9,834 nt of DNA, taken from JBPCRW01 sp050996405. Lineage in GTDB: Bacteria; Acidobacteriota; Blastocatellia; Pyrinomonadales; Pyrinomonadaceae. The translations under genes and the position numbers were made by a program. Numbering within the stretch: position 1 is the first letter of the stretch; the number at the start of each line of letters is the position of its first letter. Positions 1-5,661 of the stretch are shown here, one piece after another. Below the pieces are notes generated by a model, which was given only the letters and a program-made list of their open reading frames with translations, ran no database searches and was not told the DNA's origin. Where the stretch lies: positions 1 through 9,834 of the forward strand of contig JBPCRW010000103.1 of the NCBI GenBank assembly GCA_050996405.1. The letters run 5' to 3'.

Positions 1-1
1 A

Positions 2-106
2 TTGCTGACAATAATCTTTGTAATGTTGAAGAAAGAGTTGGACTATTGGTATCTGGAAGATCGTTTGTATAATCGCAAGCTGCGACAACTGAATGCCGCA
101 GCTTAA
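2..106 (+). CDS. C-terminal end of a gene entering from the left; possible IS110-type transposase
   Basis: The frame is open from position 2 and ends with TAA at 104-106, giving 34 codons. They read LLTIIFVMLKKELDYW, then YLEDRLYNRKLRQLNAAA. A hydrophobic helix (LLTIIFVML), then Lys, aromatic residues and a basic tail, resembles the extreme C-terminus of IS110/IS116/IS902 transposases, but that is recall of a general pattern, not a match. No catalytic residue lies inside the window. The base composition is less GCG-rich than the genes to the right, consistent with a mobile element. It could equally be the tail of an unrelated protein. Confidence 0.35.
   Translation: MLTIIFVMLKKELDYWYLEDRLYNRKLRQLNAAA
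77..104. repeat. 8-bp perfect inverted repeat at the 3' end of the left-edge gene
   Basis: AAGCTGCG at 77-84 is the exact reverse complement of CGCAGCTT at 97-104, with a 12-nt loop. It overlaps the last codons and the first base of the stop codon of the partial gene. No T-run follows on either strand, so it does not look like an intrinsic terminator. It could be a structure at an element end or chance. Confidence 0.4.
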
Positions 107-175
107 CATTTGACTTTGCATAGGAAATTCATTCTTCTTTCTATTGATTCAAATCAGACGTTCCGTCCGCATCTT

Positions 176-733
176 TCAGCCTTTGCGTCGGTCGTGGCGC
201 AAATCGCGGAAATCCTTCCGACGGTCGCGGCGGTCATGTCGAATATCACGACGGTCTTTATTAGCATCAACCCTGTCTGAACGAACTTCGCGGTGGTCTT
301 TGTTTAAATCGCGGCTGTCAGTTCTGACATCCGTGCGGTCGCCCTTGACATCGGTTCTGTCATTGGTAATTTCCTGACGGTCGGCGGCAAGCTGGTCTGC
401 CGACGCGCCGTTTTTTTTGTCCGTGCGATATTTGGTTTCATCTCCTCTGATGTCGCGGTTGTCCTTGCGAATATCGCGCTGGTCTTTGTCAATCTCTTTC
501 TCATCGCGCCGCGCGTCGGTTCTGTCTTTTCGTAAATCGGTGCTGTCATTTCCGGTGTCGCGCCGGTCGCGCCGGATGTCGCGGCTGTCTTTTCTAATGT
601 CCTTTCGGTCTGATTTAACGTCGGAATTTGCAGGTGTCGGGCTTGGCGTAGTTTCCTGCGCCGCCGCGCCGACGACCAAAAATCCGAGCAGCGCGCCTGC
701 TGACAATACGCTTTTAAATACTGCTGTCTTCAT
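176..733 (-). CDS. Exported Asp/Arg-rich heptad-repeat protein, function unknown
   Basis: A 185-residue protein. Residues 1-25 are a clear Sec signal peptide (MKTAVFK, a hydrophobic core, then a GAAA cleavage site before QE). A Pro/Thr/Ser linker (about 27-37) follows. Residues 38-107 are ten consecutive heptads with consensus D-[IVL]-R-x-D-R-R; the tenth (KYRTDKK) is degenerate. Residues 108-120 (NGASADQLAADRQ) break the pattern, and 121-183 are nine more heptads before a final KG. The fifth heptad position is Asp in all 19 copies. Acidic and basic residues nearly balance, with one hydrophobic residue per heptad, so a charged single alpha helix or a disordered polyampholyte is more likely than a classical coiled coil. 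A strong ribosome site lies 7 nt before the ATG. Similar proteins occur in environmental bacteria without a known role, as far as I recall. Localisation is periplasmic or extracellular by inference; a stress or surface-binding role is only speculation. Confidence 0.85.
   Translation of the reverse strand: MKTAVFKSVLSAGALLGFLVVGAAAQETTPSPTPANSDVKSDRKDIRKDSRDIRRDRRDTGNDSTDLRKDRTDARRDEKEIDKDQRDIRKDNRDIRGDETKYRTDKKNGASADQLAADRQEITNDRTDVKGDRTDVRTDSRDLNKDHREVRSDRVDANKDRRDIRHDRRDRRKDFRDLRHDRRKG
185..622 (-). repeat. 21-bp tandem coding repeat (heptad codons), two blocks
   Basis: The DNA repeats with a 21-bp period at 413-622 (ten units) and 185-373 (nine units), separated by 39 bp encoding NGASADQLAADRQ. 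Units have diverged at third codon positions while Asp and Arg codons are kept, which suggests old duplications maintained by selection on the protein. Because the period is a multiple of three, the opposite strand also stays open here. Those antisense frames are by-products. Confidence 0.85.
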
Positions 734-740
734 CTCTTTA

Positions 741-746
741 CTCCTT
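741..746 (-). promoter_or_regulatory. Strong Shine-Dalgarno of the heptad-repeat gene
   Basis: Read on the minus strand this is AAGGAG, 7 nt before the ATG at 733-731. It is the best ribosome site in the window and fixes this start. It implies efficient translation, in contrast to the weak or absent sites of the neighbouring genes. Confidence 0.8.
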
Positions 747-783
747 GTTCCTTAGTTTAATTAGTCGAGTTGGCAGCATAAAT

Positions 784-809
784 AAAAAAACCGAGGGAAC
801 GGCTTTTTT
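784..809. terminator. Symmetric A-run/hairpin/T-run, terminator-like
   Basis: A run of seven A (784-790), CCG (791-793), a 6-nt loop, CGG (800-802), C, then six T (804-809). The A and T runs can pair to extend a short GC stem on both strands. It lies 50 bp upstream of the heptad-repeat gene and downstream of the DUF885 gene. It may back up DUF885 termination or fold in the repeat gene's leader. The GC stem is only 3 bp, so strength is doubtful. Confidence 0.35.
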
Positions 810-922
810 ATTTTCCGGCGATGACGCTTCCGCTTTCAACTCTACCAATCTATCAGACGCGCGAGATATAATGATGGTCTGAAAAAATACAGAAACTATT
901 ATCGAGACGGAATAATTCTCTG

Positions 923-965
923 AAAATAAAAAAGCCGCAACTCCCGGAAACATTTATCGAGCGGC
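923..965 (-). terminator. Probable intrinsic terminator of the DUF885 gene
   Basis: On the minus strand, GCCGC (965-961) pairs with GCGGC (938-934) across a 22-nt loop and is followed directly by TTTTTTATTTT (933-923). It begins 36 bp after the DUF885 stop codon, the expected place. The 5-bp stem and large loop make it moderate. On the plus strand the same hairpin is followed after 4 nt by eight T (970-977), so it could act in both directions. Confidence 0.5.
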
Positions 966-1000
966 GACCTTTTTTTTAATTTTTATTTCTAAATGAATGC

Positions 1001-2752
1001 TTAGTTTAAATTCATCATCTCCTTAACATATTTCGCGGCGGGCGAGCCGAATGAAAGCATCTCGTCGTGCATTTTTCGCATATCGGTTTGCTTTCCGTTT
1101 TTCGCTTCGTAAGCGCGGCGAATGTCGTTGACTTCCGTTACGCCGCCGTAATAAGTCGAAAGCTGTGTCGAAGAAAGCTGCGCGCGTTTCCATTTTCCGG
1201 CGGCTTCGCCTTCTTCCTGAAAACCTTCCGTCATCATAAAATCAATCGCCTCTTTTTCGGTCATTCCTGCGGTGTGAATTTTCTGGTCAATGATGGCGTT
1301 GATGATGACGCGCAGCCGCATTTTCAGTTGCTGCATCTCGGTTTCCGCGCCGCCGTAACCTTTTTCCGCCATCAACTGCTCGGCATAAACCGCCCAGCCT
1401 TCGACGAAACTTCCGCTTCCGAAAATCGCGCGAATCTTTGTCGGAGCTTGAAATTTATTGGCGTGCATTAATTGCAGATAATGACCGGGCATCGCTTCGT
1501 GAATCGTCAAATCGTTGAGCATATAATCGTTGTATTCCTTGAAAAACGATTCCTTTCTTTGCGGAGTCCAATTGTTCGGAGTCGGCGAGATGGCGAAAAA
1601 CGTCGAATTGTTTTTCTCAAATGGTCCGGTCGAATCACAGTAAGCAACCGCCGTCCCGCGAGCGTATTCCGGCATCACGATGACTTTGACGGGTTCAGTT
1701 GGAACAGTCACAAGATTATTTTCGCGCACAAATTCCGTCGTCGCCCGCAAATCTTTTTCCGCCTGCGAAACGATTGTTTCATTGGTCGGACGCGATTCGG
1801 CGAGTTTGTCTAAAACCGCTTTGATGACAAACTTTTTGCCTGTTAATTCAGTAGTTTTTACGGCTTCGTTCCCGCTTGGAAAATATTTTTTATAAAGTGG
1901 AAAGGCGACTTCAAACATTTTATCCTGCGTCGCTTTCAAATCCGTTTCGGCGCGTCTTAAAAGTTCTTCTTTCGATAAATCCGACGAGAGCGCGAATTTT
2001 AATTTCTGGCGATATTTCGCGTCCCCAAGACGAAAATCGCCGTTCGAGCGCGGCAGTAAATCTTCTTTCAGCCACTTGCCGTAATCCGTGAGCGCGGCGA
2101 TAGCTTTTTCGCGCGAAGGTTCAAGCGCGGTTTTCATCTGCGGAGATTTATCCGCGAATGGCGACAAATCATCCCGAATTAAACCAATCACGCCTTGATT
2201 TTGCTGAATCGCCGTTTCGGTATAAACGCGCGGCGGATTTTTCAGATTCGCTTTGGCGGCGGCGATAACTTCTGGAATCGCTTCGAGTCTGCCCTGCAAA
2301 TTTTCCAGGCGTTCGTCGAGCGGCGCGAAATCTCTGGAAATTAAATAATCGAGCGCGCTGCCGACGTTATAGACAAGCGGATTCCACTCGTATTCGCGCA
2401 AAACGTCCGCTTGAAAAATTTGATATTCGAGATTTTCACGCAGAATCCGCGCGTCAACATTGTTCGTTTTGCTCAATTCGTCAAACGGAATTTTGTTCAA
2501 ATCATTCAAATATTTTTCCGCGAAAGCGCGCCGTTGTTGAACGCCTTTGATTGAATAATCACTCAAACGATTGTCGTAAGCGTGATTGCCAAGCTGCGTT
2601 GACCATTCGGGATTGAGCGATAGAAGTCCGCTAATAAAACCATTTGCCAGTTTCTCAAACTCGTTGTCGGCATCATCTTTACTGGTTATCGCCATCGCGG
2701 TTTGAAAAAGAAAGCAAGCGGCTAACACGACCGCGAAAAATTTTTGAAACAT
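1001..2752 (-). CDS. Secreted DUF885 family protein, metallopeptidase-like
   Basis: A 583-residue protein, close to the usual length for DUF885 (PF05960). Residues 1-21 form a Sec signal peptide (MFQKFFAVVLAACFLFQTAMA). The family hallmark HEAMPGH is at 418-424. His418, Glu419 and His424 form a gluzincin-like zinc site, and Glu451 in FVEGWAVYAEQL (449-460) is the likely third ligand. The C-terminal motif with His493 (KIHTAGMTEKEA) and the YGG stretch near 535 also fit the family. Members are usually described as uncharacterised or carboxypeptidase-like, so peptide hydrolysis in the periplasm or outside is inference. A weak AGGA lies 9 nt before the ATG, and a good promoter lies about 38 nt upstream. 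The gene diverges from the amidase, pointing to shared control and perhaps joint peptide scavenging. The fold family is secure; the substrate is unknown. Confidence 0.88.
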   Translation of the reverse strand: MFQKFFAVVLAACFLFQTAMAITSKDDADNEFEKLANGFISGLLSLNPEWSTQLGNHAYDNRLSDYSIKGVQQRRAFAEKYLNDLNKIPFDELSKTNNVDARILRENLEYQIFQADVLREYEWNPLVYNVGSALDYLISRDFAPLDERLENLQGRLEAIPEVIAAAKANLKNPPRVYTETAIQQNQGVIGLIRDDLSPFADKSPQMKTALEPSREKAIAALTDYGKWLKEDLLPRSNGDFRLGDAKYRQKLKFALSSDLSKEELLRRAETDLKATQDKMFEVAFPLYKKYFPSGNEAVKTTELTGKKFVIKAVLDKLAESRPTNETIVSQAEKDLRATTEFVRENNLVTVPTEPVKVIVMPEYARGTAVAYCDSTGPFEKNNSTFFAISPTPNNWTPQRKESFFKEYNDYMLNDLTIHEAMPGHYLQLMHANKFQAPTKIRAIFGSGSFVEGWAVYAEQLMAEKGYGGAETEMQQLKMRLRVIINAIIDQKIHTAGMTEKEAIDFMMTEGFQEEGEAAGKWKRAQLSSTQLSTYYGGVTEVNDIRRAYEAKNGKQTDMRKMHDEMLSFGSPAAKYVKEMMNLN

Positions 2753-2767
2753 TTTTATTTATCCTGA

Positions 2768-2827
2768 CCTTTGCGTAAGAGTAAGGGCGATTATGCGCCG
2801 TTGCCCCGCAAAATACAATCGCAAAGG
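2768..2827. promoter_or_regulatory. 8-bp inverted repeat spanning the divergent promoters, possible operator
   Basis: CCTTTGCG at 2768-2775 and its reverse complement CGCAAAGG at 2820-2827 have centres 52 bp apart, about five helical turns. The right copy lies in the 10-bp gap between the two -35 boxes; the left copy lies in the DUF885 leader. The geometry would suit a regulator acting on both genes. An 8-bp match in a 141-bp spacer can arise by chance. Confidence 0.3.
2790..2818 (-). promoter_or_regulatory. Sigma70-type promoter of the DUF885 gene
   Basis: On the minus strand: TTGTAT (2818-2813), a 17-nt spacer, and CATAAT (2795-2790). The predicted transcript start is near 2783, giving a leader of about 30 nt before the ATG at 2752. 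Spacing is optimal and each box has two mismatches or fewer from consensus. Confidence 0.55.
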
Positions 2828-2828
2828 C

Positions 2829-2857
2829 TTGTCTTAACGCGGCTGATTAGGTTATAA
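2829..2857 (+). promoter_or_regulatory. Sigma70-type promoter of the amidase gene
   Basis: TTGTCT (2829-2834), a 17-nt spacer and TTATAA (2852-2857). Transcription would start near 2864, about 30 nt before the ATG at 2894. Its -35 box is 10 bp from that of the divergent DUF885 promoter, so the two polymerases would compete or share a regulator. Confidence 0.55.
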
Positions 2858-2893
2858 ACTAAATTCTATTGAAATAAAACTTTCGCTAAATTT

Positions 2894-4492
2894 ATGACAA
2901 AACAAAATTTCAACCGCCGCGATTTTCTGCAAATCGGCGCGTCGGGTATCGCCGCTTTAACCGTCATGAGCAAAAATTCAAATGCCGAAAATCTTTTTCA
3001 AAATCAAACGAATTTTGACTTGGAAGAAATTACCATCGGCGAACTGCAAGCGAAAATGAAATCGGGCGAAACGTCCGCCGTTAAAATCACGCGGAAATAT
3101 CTCGAACGAATAAAATCAATTGACCCGAAATTAAACGCTGTTATCGAACTGAATCCAGACGCTCTCGAAATCGCGGAACAATTAGACAAAGAAAGAAAGT
3201 CTGGAAAATTGCGCGGCTCGCTGCACGGCATTCCGGTTTTGATAAAAGATAATATCGACACGGCAGATAGAATGCATACAACTGCCGGAAGTCTCGCTTT
3301 ACTCGACGCGCCCGCGCCAAAACGAGACGCTTTTCTCGTTCAGCAATTGAGAAAATCCGGCGCGATAATTTTAGGCAAAACGAACTTGAGCGAATGGGCG
3401 AATTTTCGTTCGTCGAAATCTTCGAGCGGCTGGTCTGGACGCGGCGGGCAAACTCATAATCCTTATATTTTAGACCGTAATCCGTGCGGTTCAAGTTCGG
3501 GAACGGGCGCAGGGATAGCGGCAAATCTGGCGGCAATCGGCATCGGCACGGAAACCGACGGCTCGATTATTTGCCCTTCTTCGACGTGCGGAATTGTCGG
3601 CATCAAACCGACACTCGGCTTAGTTTCCCGCACGGGCGTGATTCCGATTGCACATTCGCAGGACACAGCGGGACCGATGGCGCGAACCGTCGCGGATGCG
3701 GCGATTTTGCTCGGCATTTTGGTTGGAACGGATGCAAATGATTCGATAACTTCGCAGAGTTCAAAGGGCGAAAAAGATTACACGAAATTTTTACAAAAAG
3801 ACGGTTTGCGCGGAATGCGAATCGGCGTGGCGCGTCAGTATTTCGGGCGCAATGACAAAGTTGATAAAGTCATCGAGCCGCATTTGCAGATTTTGAAAAC
3901 GGGCGGCGCGACGCTTCTGGACGTGCAGTTTGAAACTCTGGAAAAATTCGGCGATGCGGAATATCAGGTTTTGCTTTACGAATTTAAGGAAGATTTAAAT
4001 AAATATCTGGCGGCGCGCGGCGGGCAAAATAAAACGCTCGCCGATTTAATCAAATTCAACGACGCGAACCGCGAAAAAGAAATGCCGTATTTCGGTCAGG
4101 AGATTTTTTTGCAGGCGCAGGAAAAAGGCGATTTAAACGACCGCGCGTATCGTCTCGCGCTTTTGCAAAGCAAACTTTACACGCAGGAACAGGGCATTGA
4201 TGCCGTAATGGATAAAAATAAACTGGATGCGATTGTCGCGCCGTCGGGCGGCGTGGCTTGGATGACGGATTTGGTCAACGGCGATTGCGGCGTGTTTGAA
4301 AGTTCTTCTCTGGCGGCGGTTGCGGGTTATCCGAACATCACCGTTCCAGCAGGCTATGTGCAGGGACTTCCCGCCGGAATTTCGTTTTTCGGTCGCGCAT
4401 TTAGCGAACCCGTTTTGATAAAAATCGCCTACGCTTTCGAGCAGGCGACGAAAGCACGAAAAACGCCGAAGTTTTTACCGACTTATCCATAA
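2894..4492 (+). CDS. Tat-exported amidase-signature hydrolase (peptide amidase/GatA-like)
   Basis: A 532-residue protein of the amidase signature family. The N-terminus carries a twin-arginine signal (NRRDFLQIG at 7-15, a hydrophobic stretch to about 25, cleavage probably after SNA at 31), so it is likely exported folded. The Ser-cisSer-Lys triad is visible: Lys118 in GIPVLIKDN, cis-Ser200 in the PCGSSSGTGAG loop (197-207), and nucleophile Ser224 in TETDGSI. GIVGIKPTLG (233-242) completes the signature. The signal, the PCGSSSG loop and solitary location favour a secreted peptide amidase-type enzyme over tRNA amidotransferase subunit A, since no gatB or gatC is nearby. The reaction would be hydrolysis of an amide to acid plus ammonia or amine; the substrate is unknown. 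No Shine-Dalgarno precedes the ATG; the start is chosen because the Tat motif follows at once. TAA at 4490-4492 is 4 nt before an inverted-repeat element. Confidence 0.9.
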   Translation: MTKQNFNRRDFLQIGASGIAALTVMSKNSNAENLFQNQTNFDLEEITIGELQAKMKSGETSAVKITRKYLERIKSIDPKLNAVIELNPDALEIAEQLDKERKSGKLRGSLHGIPVLIKDNIDTADRMHTTAGSLALLDAPAPKRDAFLVQQLRKSGAIILGKTNLSEWANFRSSKSSSGWSGRGGQTHNPYILDRNPCGSSSGTGAGIAANLAAIGIGTETDGSIICPSSTCGIVGIKPTLGLVSRTGVIPIAHSQDTAGPMARTVADAAILLGILVGTDANDSITSQSSKGEKDYTKFLQKDGLRGMRIGVARQYFGRNDKVDKVIEPHLQILKTGGATLLDVQFETLEKFGDAEYQVLLYEFKEDLNKYLAARGGQNKTLADLIKFNDANREKEMPYFGQEIFLQAQEKGDLNDRAYRLALLQSKLYTQEQGIDAVMDKNKLDAIVAPSGGVAWMTDLVNGDCGVFESSSLAAVAGYPNITVPAGYVQGLPAGISFFGRAFSEPVLIKIAYAFEQATKARKTPKFLPTYP

Positions 4493-4496
4493 AAAT

Positions 4497-4624
4497 TAGC
4501 CACAAAAAATCACAAAACACACAAAGGAAAAACTAACCGCAAATTACACGAAAGAAAATAATTCTTGTAATTTGTATTATTCGCGGCTAAAAGTTTTTGT
4601 GCCTTTTGTGCTTTTTTGTGGCTA
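4497..4624. repeat. 128-bp imperfect inverted-repeat element (MITE- or REP-like)
   Basis: The outer arms are perfect over 13 bp: TAGCCACAAAAAA at 4497-4509 against TTTTTTGTGGCTA at 4612-4624. Pairing resumes at CACAAAA (4511-4517 with 4604-4610), CACAAA (4520-4525 with 4596-4601), a diverged AACT/AACCGC stretch, and a central AAATTACA (4541-4548) with TGTAATTT (4566-4573) around a 17-nt loop. The whole could fold as one long hairpin. CACAAAA modules recur within each arm. It carries no ORF, so it would be a non-autonomous or structural repeat. It sits between convergent genes, where it may also stop transcription from both sides. Its right end overlaps the stop codon of the dehydrogenase gene. 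Similar CACAAAA/CCGCGAATTACACGAA palindromes are common in environmental genomes, from memory. Confidence 0.75.
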
Positions 4625-5659
4625 TTTGAAAACGCCTTCGCCCAGAAAATTTTCGCGCAGATATTTAACTGTGTCCTGCAAAGTCCCGGCGGGGTCGCGT
4701 GTCGTAAAGTTTAATTCTTTCGTCGCTTTTGACGAATCGAAATACCAGAAGTATTCTCCCATTTCGACTTCGGAGGCTTCAAACGGCGCGGGTCGGTTGA
4801 AATTTTTATAAATCGAAGAAATAAAATTTGAACCGGCAACCGCAAATTTTTTCGGGACTTTGAACATCGGCGCGGAAACGCCCGTCAATCTTTCGAGCCG
4901 CGCGAAAAATTCCGCAAACGTCCAATTGACCGCGCCGAGCAAATATCTTTCCCCATGTCTGCCCTTATCGAGCGCGTTCAGAAAAGCTGTCGCCGCATCT
5001 CGCGCGTCAACAAAATTCAAACCGCCCGAAGGCGTTATCGGCAGTTTTTTCGCCATAAAATCCAAGATGAGTTTGGTCGAACTCAAACGCTCGTCGCCGC
5101 TTCCCAACAGCAGTGACGGATTCAAAATCACCAATCTATCGCCTTTATCCTGAAAAATTCGCCGCGCCGTTTTTTCCTGATAATATTTCGAGGCGTAGTA
5201 AGCCCATTTCGTCAAAATTTCAACCGGCTGCGGATAAGTTTCGTCCAGAATTTCGGGCGTTTCGCTGATTGCCGAAGTTCCGCTTGAAGACGCGAGAATA
5301 AAATTTTTCACGCCGTTTTCCTTTGCCGCTTCGCATAATAAACGAGTTCCTTCGACGTGAATTTTATTCATCTCGATCGCGCCGTCGTAAGAGAACGAAA
5401 CTTTTCCCGCGAGATGATAAATCGCCTCGACATTTTTCGTTGCCGCCGCGACATCTTCTTTTCGCGTCACCGAACCGGCAAACGCTTCGCATCCAGCATC
5501 CGTCATCCATTCGGGGACGCTCGAAGCCATTACGCGCAAGTTTTTCGCGCCGCTATCTAAAAACTGCCGAACCAGATGCGCGCCCAAAAAGCCCGTGCCG
5601 CCCGTGATTAAAATTTTCTTTTCGGTTTTTGCTAACGCTTTCGTTTTCTTCGTCACCAT
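4622..5659 (-). CDS. NAD(P)-dependent epimerase/dehydratase, extended SDR family
   Basis: A 345-residue extended short-chain dehydrogenase. The nucleotide-binding TGGTGFLG motif is at 19-26 (GxxGxxG, Gly20/23/26). A catalytic Ser is near 124-126 (LASSSGT), and the YxxxK pair is Tyr154/Lys158 (YYASK). NPSLLLG (180-186) and VDARDAA (217-223) are typical of the dihydroflavonol reductase/3-beta-hydroxysteroid dehydrogenase/HpnA-like branch. A charged N-terminal tail precedes the fold. The ATG lies 2 nt after the stop of the four-domain lipid enzyme, so translation is probably coupled and the two genes form an operon; GGTGA in the end of the upstream gene may serve as ribosome site. The context suggests reduction or oxidation of a lipid intermediate made by the upstream enzyme, but the sequence does not identify the substrate, and a sugar epimerase is not excluded. 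The TAG stop lies in the terminal arm of the downstream inverted repeat. Confidence 0.85.
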   Translation of the reverse strand: MVTKKTKALAKTEKKILITGGTGFLGAHLVRQFLDSGAKNLRVMASSVPEWMTDAGCEAFAGSVTRKEDVAAATKNVEAIYHLAGKVSFSYDGAIEMNKIHVEGTRLLCEAAKENGVKNFILASSSGTSAISETPEILDETYPQPVEILTKWAYYASKYYQEKTARRIFQDKGDRLVILNPSLLLGSGDERLSSTKLILDFMAKKLPITPSGGLNFVDARDAATAFLNALDKGRHGERYLLGAVNWTFAEFFARLERLTGVSAPMFKVPKKFAVAGSNFISSIYKNFNRPAPFEASEVEMGEYFWYFDSSKATKELNFTTRDPAGTLQDTVKYLRENFLGEGVFK

Positions 5660-5661
5660 AT

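Noticed and set aside
77..104. The 8-bp inverted repeat as an intrinsic terminator
   Set aside because: No T-run follows on either strand.
185..622. The 21-bp tandem repeats as a possible CRISPR array
   Set aside because: The units are contiguous, diverged and in coding frame, with no unique spacers.
144..755. Plus-strand reading frames opposite the heptad-repeat gene (144-377 and 417-755)
   Set aside because: They are open only because a 21-bp period is a multiple of three. Their Ser/Arg-rich translations are the mirror of the real gene, which has a signal peptide and strong ribosome site.
867..872. A perfect TATAAT on the plus strand
   Set aside because: No good -35 box lies 16-18 nt upstream and no plus-strand gene follows it.
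738..953. A 71-codon minus-strand reading frame between the DUF885 gene and the heptad-repeat gene
   Set aside because: It has no ribosome site, spans both terminator-like hairpins and has no recognisable domain; its composition is that of an AT-rich spacer.
2894..4492. Amidase as GatA of the tRNA amidotransferase
   Set aside because: It has a Tat signal, a PCGSSSG loop and no gatB or gatC neighbour; an exported enzyme cannot serve tRNA charging.
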